Shown here piece after piece: positions 11,546 to 21,369 of a DNA stretch of 64,000 nt. Source of the stretch: Thinopyrum elongatum (Eukaryota; Streptophyta; Magnoliopsida; Poales; Poaceae); the NCBI GenBank assembly GCA_011799875.1, contig CM022303.1:299782362-299846361 (forward strand), given 5' to 3'. Position 1 is the stretch's first letter. Each line of letters opens with the position of its first letter. The notes below the pieces were generated by a model, which saw nothing but the letters and a program-made list of their open reading frames with translations, did no database searches and had not been told where the DNA came from. Made by a program: the position numbers and the translations under genes.

Positions 11546-13314
11546 CTACTCCTGGTTGACGGCAAGCTCGAAGTAATATCCACCCTCGGGGTGGTAGTAG
11601 CGATCATCGGCGTGGGTAGCTGTATCTGGGGCTCCGTCATCTGGTTGCATCAAAAGGGATATGGGGGAAAAAGAAAGCAAAGCAACCGTGAGTACTCATC
11701 CGAAGTACTCAGCAAGCAAGGATCTACACTACATATGCAACATTATCAAAGGAAGGCTGTATATGTGGACTGGGCTGCAGAAATGCCAGAATAGAGGGGA
11801 AAGCCTAGTCCTATCGAAGACTAGCATCTTCAGCAGTCTTGCGGCAATAGAAGAGAGTAGAACAGAACAATATAATGTAGCAGTGTCATTAAGTCTCAAC
11901 CTCACCCAGAGATCCTTTCTTGACTCCCTGCGAGAAAGCAATCCCAGAGCCATACAGTCATCAACCTCGTCCTGAGATCCCTTCTCGACTCCCTGCGAGA
12001 AGCAATCCCAGAGCCATAGTATCCAATTCTAATTGTATCAATCGGGATACAACTCCGAGTGTCCGTTACCGAGGATCCGTCTATGCATAGATTAGTTCTT
12101 CCCTGCAGGGGTGCACCAACTTACCCACCAGGCTCGCTTAACTCCAGCCAGACATGCTTTCTGGGTCATGCCCAGCCTCGGCCAAACGACACACCGCAAC
12201 CCTACCTAGAGCTCAGCAGAGAGGTCCCCGCCGGTCTACATCCTAAGCGCAAGGGGGTCTTGGGCCATCGCCCCTCGCCCTCTGGGTCGTTGCGCACATG
12301 GCTCAGATCCAAGCACCACCTCTGTCGTGAATGGCGCCAATCACTCCATGTCGCACTGCTGAACTGGACGTCTGACAGAGCTTTCGGCTGATGCATACGA
12401 TGCAGAATGCCCATACTATGCCCACGTGATGGTTAGTGCTATCGGGCCAGAGGCCCACTCGAATCAAATATCCAAATCGTTAGTACCTTGGGGGGGTGCG
12501 GTAACGAGCAGAGACTCACGATCGATGTGACCCCGTCGCCCCGTCTCGAGGACTTGCGGCAAGGGCCAAGAATGTCCGGCCACGCCTCGTATCCATCACT
12601 CGGGCACCATCCAGGCAACCCGTCTTCACATCACACGCGGGTACCCCTCAGGGTCAACCCGCCTTTCCAAGTAACAGTGTAAGGTCCAAGTATCCGTGTG
12701 TCCATAACATCAAGGGAATCCGAGGTATCACCCTTGTTGGATTCCTACTCGATGTAACCGTCAAGGTGAACTTAGGAGGAATCACCCTCGATGAGTTCAC
12801 ACTTGGTGTGTTGCGTGACAGGGTCGTATCGGAAGTGGAGAAGGAGGAATCACCCTCGATGACCACGACTGAATAGCTACTCTACAGAGTTAACATCAGA
12901 AGTGCTACACGAGGTATCACCCTCGGCACTCGATAGTAACGCTGCAGTGTCGTTACAACTAAGGGGGTGATGTGCGGTGCCGGGGCCTGGTCTTCAATCC
13001 CGTCGATCGGGTGTTCTGATAATCCAGCAGGGCAGTCGGGACTAGTGGGGTCACTGATAGGTCTCTACTCAGCCTATACTAGACAGTTTAGGATATGCAG
13101 GTAATTATCAACAACAGGTTACAATAAACAGGCTATGCATCAGAATAGGTAAAGCAGTAGCAGCAGCAATTCTAATGCAAGCATGAGAAAATAGAATGGG
13201 CGATATTGGGATGATCAAAGGGGGGCTTGCCTGGTTTCTCGGCGGCAAGGGCAAGGTCGTCAACGGTGGCGTCGGGCTCCGGAGCTGCGTCGATACTGGG
13301 AACTGCGTCGGGGT
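11546..13314 (-). other. Putative spliced LTR gene, I 5' LTR copy (exons 13314-13231 and 11640-11546)
   Basis: Open throughout: e1 84 nt, e2 95 nt, ending FELAVNQE and TAG at 11548-11546, the same QE-stop end as A and F. Acceptors TCGTTAG and CAACCAG and donor GCAAGC are intact. The upstream donor candidate TCACT before GTGAGC lies at 14611/14610. Differences from the sister LTR are mostly substitutions that keep the frame. Confidence 0.5.
12721..12925 (-). repeat. Palindrome array in I 5' LTR
   Basis: Counterpart of 6873-7077. The last copy, 12910-12925, is a perfect CGAGGTATCACCCTCG; the first has one mismatch. Confidence 0.7.
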
Positions 13315-15568
13315 CTAACGAGAGAGAAGAGGGGGAGGAAAGAGTATAAATACACAGCAACATGAGCAACACAATGTATGGCATGACAATATGCAGTGCC
13401 GGGTGTGTCCTAACGTAAGGTTGCACGTCACCGAGGAAGGGGGAACCCATCCGGGAATGTTTTCCCGGTTCCGGACATTTGTTAGACAGATACCCGGAGG
13501 GGAACGGTTCCATGTTCGGGTAGCTAGGGACGTGTGACGGATGAACGGACTGCACATTCAAATCCGTCTCGAAATTCTGAGCATTTTTGATATATAAATT
13601 ATTTTCATCGGAGTTACGGTTTAAAAGATATGATTTTCTAAAGATTTTATTTATTTCTGGAATTTATTTAATTATTTAAATCAACATTATCCAGAACAGT
13701 AGCAGGGTGACATCATCATGATGTAAAGCTGACGTCACCAGTCAACGGCCGGCTGACCAGGGTCAAATCTGACCTGTGGGACCCACCAGTCATAGACAGT
13801 GGGTTAACTAACTAACTAACAGGGTTAATTATCTAGGTGGGGCCCTATGTCAGTGAGTAATTAACTTAATTAACATTTTAATTATTTCCAAAATTAGGTA
13901 AATTAGCACGGGGCCCACCTGTCAGTGGCCCATGCTGCCTAGTCAGTAGGGTTGACCTAGTCAACCCTGACTGGTGGACCCGCTGGGCCCACGAGCAGTG
14001 TCACAGAGGCGTGGCCCGCCTGTGCCACGTCGGCGCCTTCGCCGGAACGACGCCGGCGACCAAAATACGCGGCAGCGACGCACGGGACCCGCTGGAATTC
14101 GCCTATAGGGCTCGGGAGCGAGTGCGGCTGGGCGCGTTCGAAAGGCCGTTCAGTGCCACGTCGAAAGGAGGCGGTGGCCGGAGCTGGGATGGCCGAAATG
14201 CTCGCCGGCGACGAGATTGGCGGAAGCCGAACCATGGCGAGCTACGGGATCTCGCTAGGGGGCGCGACAATGTGCGCTTCTGGGCTCATTCGAAGGAGAG
14301 TGATGCGCTCCGTCGATCTATGGCGCTAGCACGAGTTGAGGCGGCCAGAGCTGAGCGGAACGACAACCGCGGCGGCGCCGGAGTTCTGGCCTCGGGGAAA
14401 ATGGCCATGGGAGGCACGCGGGTATGCGTGGGCGGTGGCATCGGACTCACACGAGCTCCAGGAGCTCGATGCTGGCCTCGGCCGCACGTGGCAGTGACGG
14501 AAACCACGGCTGCGAGCTCAACGGCGGCAGCACGTTCGGGCGTAGTGTAGCAGCTAGCTAGCGAGCGTGCGCGGCCACTAGGAGAGGAAAAGGGAGGTGG
14601 AGGAGCTCACAGTGAAGGCGCACGGAGGCCCGTTGCGGGTTAGTAGCAGTAGAACGGCGGGGATCGTCGGAGAGGCGCCGATGACCGAAGCAAATGGGGC
14701 GGAGAAGATCGACGCCTGTGGAGCTCCCCAGCTCCACCATAGGGCAGCAGACGACGCGGTCGACCACGGCGGAGACGAGGTACACTTTGACAAGGCGAGG
14801 CGGGGCCGGTGGCCGCGAGCTTCAGCGGAGGCCGATCATGGCGGCGTCGGGCAAGGTGGGGAACGAGGGAGGAAGGGGGGGAATGATGGCTAGGGTTCGC
14901 CAGGGAGAGCGGGGAGCTCCTCTTATCCCCAGCGCGGGCGCGGGCGCGCTGTCGACCGCACGGAGGGGGAGCCTGGCTCGCGCGCGCGAGGTGTTCGACA
15001 ACAAGGCAGGGGGGTGAGCAGTGAGAGGTGGGAGGAAGCGCGTGGTGGGCTGGGCTCTGGCTGTAGCGAGCAGGCCCGAGTGCATAGTAGTTCTTTAGCC
15101 CTTTTTCATTTTTCCATTTCTGTTTCTTTCCTTTGCTGCTTTGGCTAAATGTTTGGGCACCAAATGAGTTTTGTAAAATATGAGAGCTGGCCCACAAATC
15201 ACAGCACATTATATCCTACCACCAAAAACTAGTTTGGGTAAAACATAATTTCATATTTGGTTTAGAATAATTAAAAGGTTATTAAATATTACTTTCAGCC
15301 ACTGTTTGTGGATGTTTGAGTCACTTACCCAATTCCAATAATGTTGGTTTCAATTTTAGAATTGTCTCTGAATTATTTACAATATTATGAACAATTTAGT
15401 TTTCAAAATTGAACAACTTTCATCTTCACTTTCAGTTTGAATTTCCATTTGAATTTGAATTTGAAAAGAGATATGATACTAATGATGATTAAGCACTGTT
15501 GATCATGATGACATGGCATAATCAAAAGGGTGATCACTGTAGCTTAATACATGGGGTGTTACACAGGC

Positions 15569-16241
15569 GACGGTGGGTTGGTCCTCGGGCGACGACGGCA
15601 GTCCGGGGTGATGGCGTCATGCCCCCGATCTCGATCCAGATCGGGGGGAGGGAGAGAGCGAGTGGGGGGAAAGTGGGGTGTCGGTGGTTAGGGTTTGGGT
15701 CGCCTGGGGGGATAAGGGGGGATGGGGTGGGCTGGCCTGGTGGCCTGGATGCCCGGTTTGGCCGAATGGCCCAGGGGGAAGCTGGGGTTTGGTTTTTCTT
15801 TTGTTTTGTTTTATTCTTACCTTTCTTTTCTGTTTTCTTTTATTTCTTTAATAGTTTATAGATTTACAAAAAGTAAAAACCACATTTAAAATAGGGTTAC
15901 AATTCCAACTACTGTCACAAAAAGTTTTACCCCTGAACAAAATAGTTTAGTATCTTATAAAATTCAAAAGGCATTTATTTAATTGTTTTAGCTAATGTTT
16001 TATTCATTTTAGATTATTTAAACATTTTATAAGAGTGTGGTTTCTCCACCATAATTACCTACGCATTATTTGGCACAACCCGAACATTTTAGTTTTATTG
16101 TTTGAAAACTTGTGTTGTTTGCCTTAAATTCAAATTTGAATTTGAATCGTTTTTGAACTAACGCGAGTTTAACAACAGTAACTGTGGTGTCGTGGAATCA
16201 TTAACGTGGGATTACTGTAGCCTAATTATCCGGGCGTCACA
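15569..16241 (-). repeat. H 5' LTR, 5' portion (right of nested element I)
   Basis: Continuation of the LTR interrupted at 5404. It starts on the minus strand at 16241 with TGTGACGCCC, runs through an AT-rich region, and enters a G-rich stretch (15780-15569 as read on the plus strand). Nothing else of note. Confidence 0.85.
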
Positions 16242-16246
16242 TCTTG

Positions 16247-17616
16247 CTTTCTAATGTAATTATCAAACTCATAAAGGCATTGACTAGGATGCATATTATA
16301 AGGATTGTCCCTTTCATCAAATTTCATTAAATGTTTACCTCTACCACCTTGGGGGGTGGTGTGTCAAGTCCATGTATCTCATCAATAGGAGGTAAATTTT
16401 TAACATCCTCTGCTTTAATACCTTTTTCCTTCATAGATTTCTTTGCCTCTTGCATATCTTCCAGACTGAGATATAAGTTACCCCTCTTCTTTGGAGTGGG
16501 TTTATGCGGTGGTTCAGGAAGAGTCCAATCATCATAATTTTTCAATATGTTATTCAATAATTTTTCAGCTTGTCCAACGGTTCGTTCCCTGAAAGCACAA
16601 CCAGTACAACTATCTAGGAAGTCCCTAGAAGCATCAGTTAGTCCATTATAGAAGATATCAAGTATTTTATTTTTCTTAAGTGGATGATTAGGCAAAGCAT
16701 TAAGCAATTGGAGAAGCCTCTCCCAAGCTTGTGGGAGACTCTCTTCTTCAATTTGCACACAGTTAAATATTTCCTGTAAGGCAGCATGTTTCTTATGAGC
16801 AGGAAAATATTTTTCAGAGAAGTAATAAATCATATCCTAGGGACTACGCACACAACCAGGAGCAAGAGTATTGTACCATATCTTAGCATCACCCTTTAAT
16901 GAGAACGGAAATAATTTGAGAATATAGTAGTAGCGAAACTTCTCATCATGAGCAAATAGGGTGGCTATATCATTTAATTTAGTAAGGTGTGCCACAATAG
17001 TTTCAGTTTCATAACCATGGAAAGGATCAGATTCAACCAAAGTAATTAACTCTGGGTCGACAGAGAATTCATAATCCTTATCATCAACAAAGATAGGTGA
17101 AGTAGCAAACTTAGGATCACATTTCATTCTAGCATTCAAAGATTTCTCTTTCAGTTTGCATAATAATTTCTTAAGACCATCTCTATCATTGCAAGCAAGA
17201 AAATCTCTAGCAGTCTCCTCATCCATAACATAACCTTCAGGTATCTTAGGCAATTCATATCTAGGAGAGCTAGGCCTAATAGGTGTTTCAAGGTTTTCAG
17301 TTTCAGGCATTTCATCAGTTCCAACTATTTCATCGGTTTTAGCATTCTCAATATCTTTAGCTCTAGCAATTTGTTCATCAAGAAAATCACCTAGTGGCAT
17401 ACCATCATCAAGCAAGGTACTAGCATCATCATGAGTAGCATTCATAGAAGTAGCATCATCAATAACTTGCGACCTATCAGGATTAATAGCATGTGGTGGT
17501 GTTGCAACTCTACTCAAAACAGAAGGTGAATCAAGTGCAGAGTGTGATGGCAGTTCCTTACCTCCCCTCGTCCTAGAGGGAACGATCTTGGTTTTTGTAT
17601 CCTTCAGATTCTTCAT
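16247..17616 (-). pseudogene. Element C gag (interrupted)
   Basis: Structural capsid polyprotein of an Athila-like element. From ATG at 17616 the frame is open for 259 codons, then meets a single TAG at 16839-16837, then continues in the same frame to a stop near 16327. The capsid-like part includes FPFSLKGDAKIWYNTLAPG and, after the TAG, FSEKYFPAHKKHAAL and FNCVQIEEESLPQAWERLLQ, typical of plant Gypsy gag. Near the end a run of Cs shifts the frame: the neighbouring frame reads GGRGKHLMKFDERDNP and stays open up to the H insertion at 16241. So a one-base indel plus one nonsense change plus the H insertion inactivate it. Confidence 0.85.
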
Positions 17617-17666
17617 AGTGATAAATAGATAATAATCCCAAGTGACTCAACAAATATAGCTATGCT

Positions 17667-17683
17667 CCCCGGCAATGGCGCCA
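17667..17683 (-). other. Primer binding site of C (tRNA-Asp type)
   Basis: The minus strand reads TGGCGCCATTGCCGGGG, one base different from the perfect match to plant tRNA-Asp seen in E. This is typical of the Athila group. It lies 11 bases from the LTR end. Confidence 0.8.
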
Positions 17684-17694
17684 GAAAAAGGTCT

Positions 17695-18228
17695 TGATAA
17701 CCCACAAGTATAGGGGATCGCAACAGTTTTCGAGGGTAGAGTATTCAACCCAAATTTATAGATTCGACACAAGGGGAGCCAAAGAATATTTGCAAGTATT
17801 AGCAGCTGAGTTGTCAATTCAACCACACCTAGAGATTAATTATCTACAGCAATATGATCAGTAGCAAAGTAATATGATAGTTTTGATAGTAGTGGTAATA
17901 GAAGCAATAACGTTAATAGTGATAGCAATAATTTTGTAGCAGTTGTAATAGTAACAACAGCAGTAGTAACTTAGCAAGAACAATATATGGAAAATTTGTA
18001 GGCATTGGATTGGTGAATTTGTTGAATGATATTCATCATATAACAGTCATAACCTAGGGCGATACAAAACTAGCTCCAGTTCATAAATATAATGTAGGCA
18101 TGTATTCCGTAAATAGTCAAACATGCTTCTGGAAACTACTTGCATGACATCTTTTGTCCTACCCTCCCGTGGCAGCGGGGTCCATAAGGAAACTAAGGGA
18201 TATTAAGGCCTCCTTTTAATAGAGAACT
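17695..18228 (-). repeat. C 5' LTR, 3' half
   Basis: Plus strand begins TGATAACCCACAAG, the reverse complement of the LTR end. It is cut at 18228 by element B; the last five bases, GAACT, are one copy of B's target-site duplication (original GAACC, one transition). Sequence resumes at 42233. Confidence 0.9.
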
Positions 18229-19141
18229 TGCCGGTGCAACAGACCCTGGGTCCATTGCACGGACTGTGCACAGGCCAGAGACAAGATTACAAGACCAAGA
18301 TCGCACCAAACAAGGAGGATCAATTCCTTTGAAGGATCCAAGTGCAAGTCGAGAAGGCCAAGGTGAGCCAGAGGAACAAGGCATCACTAAAGGAAGGACC
18401 TACCTTGCCGGGCAGGCGAGCCTGGCAGGGTTGGGTTCTGCCCTGGAAGCAAGCTCCAGGTCGTCCCGGTAGGCCTGCCGGAGCTGGCGGAGGCAAGCCA
18501 CTCCACCGCTCCACCTCACAAGCAACGCAAGTCATTAATCGGAGCGGTGTCAAGCTCCAAGGTGACTAAGTGGCTGCTTTTTGCCACATGGCAGCTACTT
18601 CCTACAGCAAACACCTGCATATGACACCCGTCCTGAGATGTGTCAAGCGAGCAGGCGCAAAGCTGGCAAAACAGCCCGGCAGGGCCTGCCGGGCGAGCTG
18701 TGATGTGACACTAAGCGGTGCATTTAATGCGCTCTGTCAGCCTGCAGAGTTAGATATGATAGCACTGTTAGCTATCTAATCAGTATGCAAAGACTGATTT
18801 GCCACTGTGGTGACCCCTTTATCTATAAAAGGAGGCCCATGGCGACCGTAGAAGAGGTTGGTCGATTGGACCCTCTCATATCCATACGCGCGTAGCCACT
18901 CTTGTCCCCAGAGCGACCTTGCCGGGCTAGTGTGCTACGTTCACCACCATTATCCACCATCAATCCACCAAAGCAGGAGTAGGGTTTTATGCCTCACGGT
19001 GGCCCGAACCTGGGTAAAGACTGCCCGTGTGATCTCTGTCGTGCTGCGCGATGCTTCTCCGCTCTTTGTGCAACGTGCCCATCCCCCCGCCGAACCAAAA
19101 GGGGCTCATGGCCCCATAGGTGGCCGTGGTTTCCCACGACA
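18229..19141 (+). repeat. B 5' LTR
   Basis: TGCCGGTGCAACAG to TTTCCCACGACA. Contains the core promoter TATA box at 18824-18830. The homologous 3' LTR lacks about 11 bp near 18482. Confidence 0.92.
18824..18830 (+). promoter_or_regulatory. TATA box of B 5' LTR
   Basis: TATAAAA in the context CTATAAAAGGAGGCCC, about 310 bp before the LTR end, as expected for the U3/R boundary. The identical context occurs in the 3' LTR. Confidence 0.7.
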
Positions 19142-20073
19142 TCTTTGGCGCGCAAGGTAGGGGGATCACTTGCGTGAAACCGAGAGCGTACGCTGCACGT
19201 CATCTTCATCGACATTTTTATCGTCAATGGTGTCATCGATTATGGCGCCCAAGAGGAAGCCCGGAGCTGCAAATCACCCGTCCAACTCGAAGGATCCGCC
19301 GCCCGTGACCACTAATGTCGCGGGGAACGCGGGGGCTCACTAGGGTGTGGATGCTGCGGGGGACGTGGTCGGCGCAGGCGGTGCCGTCACCACCTCCCCC
19401 ACGGCCGAAGCAGGAATGGGAGGTACCGGGGAAGGACAGCATCAGCGACATCTCGACGGCCATGTTCCATGAGGTACGGATGGAGGGATCATTCCGCCTG
19501 AACCCCTTCTCCTCGCCAGCGGGCACAGCCACAGTGATGATGCTCGCTCTGGGGTGAATCGCAACCCTCCGGCCGCCCCCGCTGCGGGCGCGACCGCAGG
19601 GCACGCGCCACCCCCGGAGCGGGCTGACCCAACTACCGTGCCCAACGGAGCCGTTGGCCCTCAGGCGCCTCCGCCGCGTCATCATGCTGTCCAAATGGCT
19701 GGTTCACAGCAGCAAGGGCACGGCGCAGTCGCCACCGGCATCGTCAGGAGTCGAGCGACACTACGATCTACATCGTCATTACCCATGCCAAGCACTGCCT
19801 CAGAGGCCATGGCGCGACCCCAACTGCTATTGAGATTTCCACCGACGGCACACCAGATGAATGAGTGGTGAGCCACCATCCAAAGTTTGATTGGTTTCAC
19901 CGAGGATCACAGCGGGCCGGACCGCCACGGCCTTCCTGGGTAGCAACGACGGCTCGTGCGGCTAGTCGTGCGGAGGGGCCACCCTCACGGTGCAATCCCC
20001 ACCATGGCAAGCCTCCCGGGAGCCGCAAAACCAAGCGCCCGATGACTTCTCGATGGCCTCGTCAGATCCTTGA
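19142..20073 (+). other. B leader and degraded 5' part of gag
   Basis: Directly after the LTR comes TTTGGCGCGCAAGGTAGGGG (about 19145-19164), in the position of the primer site; it resembles the G-rich sites of Tat elements but I cannot name the tRNA. An ATGGCGCCCAAGAGG start at about 19243 may be the original gag start, but the frame is broken repeatedly before 20074. No other gene seen. Confidence 0.55.
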
Positions 20074-21369
20074 GCACGTCAAGGCCGACAGTGGGCCCTG
20101 GAGGGCAGGCGAAGGGAAGTCGCGTGCATCATCGACGAGCGGTGCCGCGACAACTCCCGCCGGTCCAATGGGTGTGATGGCCCCGACATCGACGAGCCCA
20201 CGCTCGGAGATGGCGGGTGCCTGCCTTTCGAGGTTGGGTGCCCTGCCTTCACCCGTGAGCTGAGGCAAGTCCGTTGGCCGTCCACTCGCACGTTCAAGCC
20301 AGAGATACCCGAGAAGTATGATGGAAGACTAAACCCGGCAGAGTTCTTGAGCATCTACAACATCACTGTTCAAGCTGCCGGGGGAAGAGATGAGAAGGTG
20401 TTCGCCAACTACTTCCCTTTGGCCCTCAAGTCAAATGTGAGGTCTTGGCTGATGCACCTGCCGGAGAACTCCATTTCGACCTGGGCTGACCTATGCCACG
20501 AGTTCATTGGTGCCTTCATGGGCGGCCATCAAGAACCAGGGCAGCCCAGTGACTTGCAGCTTCTCCAGCAGAAAGAAGGAGAAACTCTGCGGAAGTACTT
20601 GCAGAGATTCAGTCGAGTCCATAGAAATATCCCAGATATCCACCCAGCTGCCATGATAGCTGCCTTCCAATCCAACATGTGCAATCGCATGATACGTTCC
20701 AAGATGAACGTTCGGTTGCCCAAGACTGTGAAGGAGCTCTACACTTTGGTGGACAAATGTGCTCGGGTGGAAGAGGGGAGGAAACTTCCTGGAGAGGAAG
20801 ATTGCATCAACATCGACTCAAAAGATGATGACAAAACCATCAGTAAGAAGAAGAAGAACAAGAAGCACAACAAGAAGCGCAAGGATAAGACAGTGATGAC
20901 TGTTGAGGGGTCATGCATGCCTAGTACCGGCAAGAAGGCCAAGGCTGAAGCCCCCGGCAAGGAGGCTACCGCATGCGCTGACTGCCGGGAGGCGGCGGCT
21001 GCCGAGAAGGCTGGGAAAAGTGATGGGCCGTACTATAGGATTCATCGGACCAAGGGCCATGATCTCCTAGAGTTTCATCAGGTTGAGCAGCTCGTCAAGA
21101 GACAGAAGGCTGAGTATGAGAAGCGCGATAAGGAAAAAGGTCAGAATGGCTCTGGCAGGAAGGGCCGGGGTGGTGAAGCAAATCGCCCCGGCAAGGCTCC
21201 TCGGAACCAAGGGAAACTCGCCAAGGGCCGAGAGAAGGAGGATTGGAGTAACGAGAGTGATGGAGGGAATGAAGAGGAAACCAGCGAGCAAGAATCCCAG
21301 AAGGCCACTGACGCCCTGTGCATTGACGGGGGTGCATCTTTGCACTCCTCGCACCGCCAACTTAAATAG
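20074..21369 (+). pseudogene. Element B gag (capsid and degraded zinc knuckle)
   Basis: The frame is open from 20074 to TAG 21367-21369. The capsid region is clear: FKPEIPEKYDGRLNPAEFLS, LKSNVRSWLMHLPENSISTW, and LQRFSRVHRNIPDIHPA. It continues through a lysine-rich stretch into the HRTKGHDL motif of the Tat-lineage zinc knuckle. Two cysteines expected around it are replaced (YYRIHRTKGHDLLEFHQ), so the nucleic-acid-binding knuckle is lost. The stop at 21367 is in frame with the downstream protease and is explained by CAG to TAG. Confidence 0.9.

Larger units (their letters stand above)
5405..15563 (-). mobile_element. Element I: complete but internally deleted long-LTR chromovirus element
   Basis: Minus strand, inserted in the 5' LTR of H, with a perfect 5-bp target-site duplication CAGGC at 5400-5404 and 15564-15568. 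The 3' LTR is 5405-9698 (4294 bp), internal region 9699-11251 (only about 1.55 kb), and 5' LTR 11252-15563 (4312 bp). In the first roughly 210 bases of the tRNA-proximal LTR ends I count 3 substitutions, suggesting a fairly recent insertion. The internal region keeps only the start of gag and the C-terminal end of integrase plus chromodomain, so the element could only have moved with proteins from a relative such as A. Confidence 0.95.
11252..15563 (-). repeat. I 5' LTR
   Basis: 4312 bp, TGTAACACCCC at 15563 to GGGGGCGTCACA at 11252 on the minus strand; near-identical partner of 5405-9698. It is followed on the right by the CAGGC duplication. GC-rich module about 15000-13970. Contains the exon pair and palindrome array listed separately. 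Confidence 0.95.
1..16241 (-). mobile_element. Element H: long-LTR Gypsy element (right part; 5' LTR and part of internal region)
   Basis: Minus-strand element entering from beyond the left edge. Its 5' LTR (2227-5404 plus 15569-16241, about 3.85 kb) is split by element I. An initiator-Met primer site lies at 2211-2223, and 1-2210 is internal sequence. The LTR begins TGTGACGCCC on the minus strand at 16241 and ends GGGGGCGTCACA at 2227. H sits inside the gag-pol reading frame of element C; the right half of its target-site duplication would be TCTTG (16242-16246), and the left half is outside the window. The leader next to the primer site resembles those of A, F and I, so H belongs to the same broad group. 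No gag or pol is recognisable in the visible internal part, so it may be non-autonomous. Confidence 0.85.

Noticed and set aside
19233..20354. Minus-strand frames opposite B gag, for example 19233-19694
   Set aside because: Shadows of the degraded gag in GC-rich sequence; no domain and no promoter.
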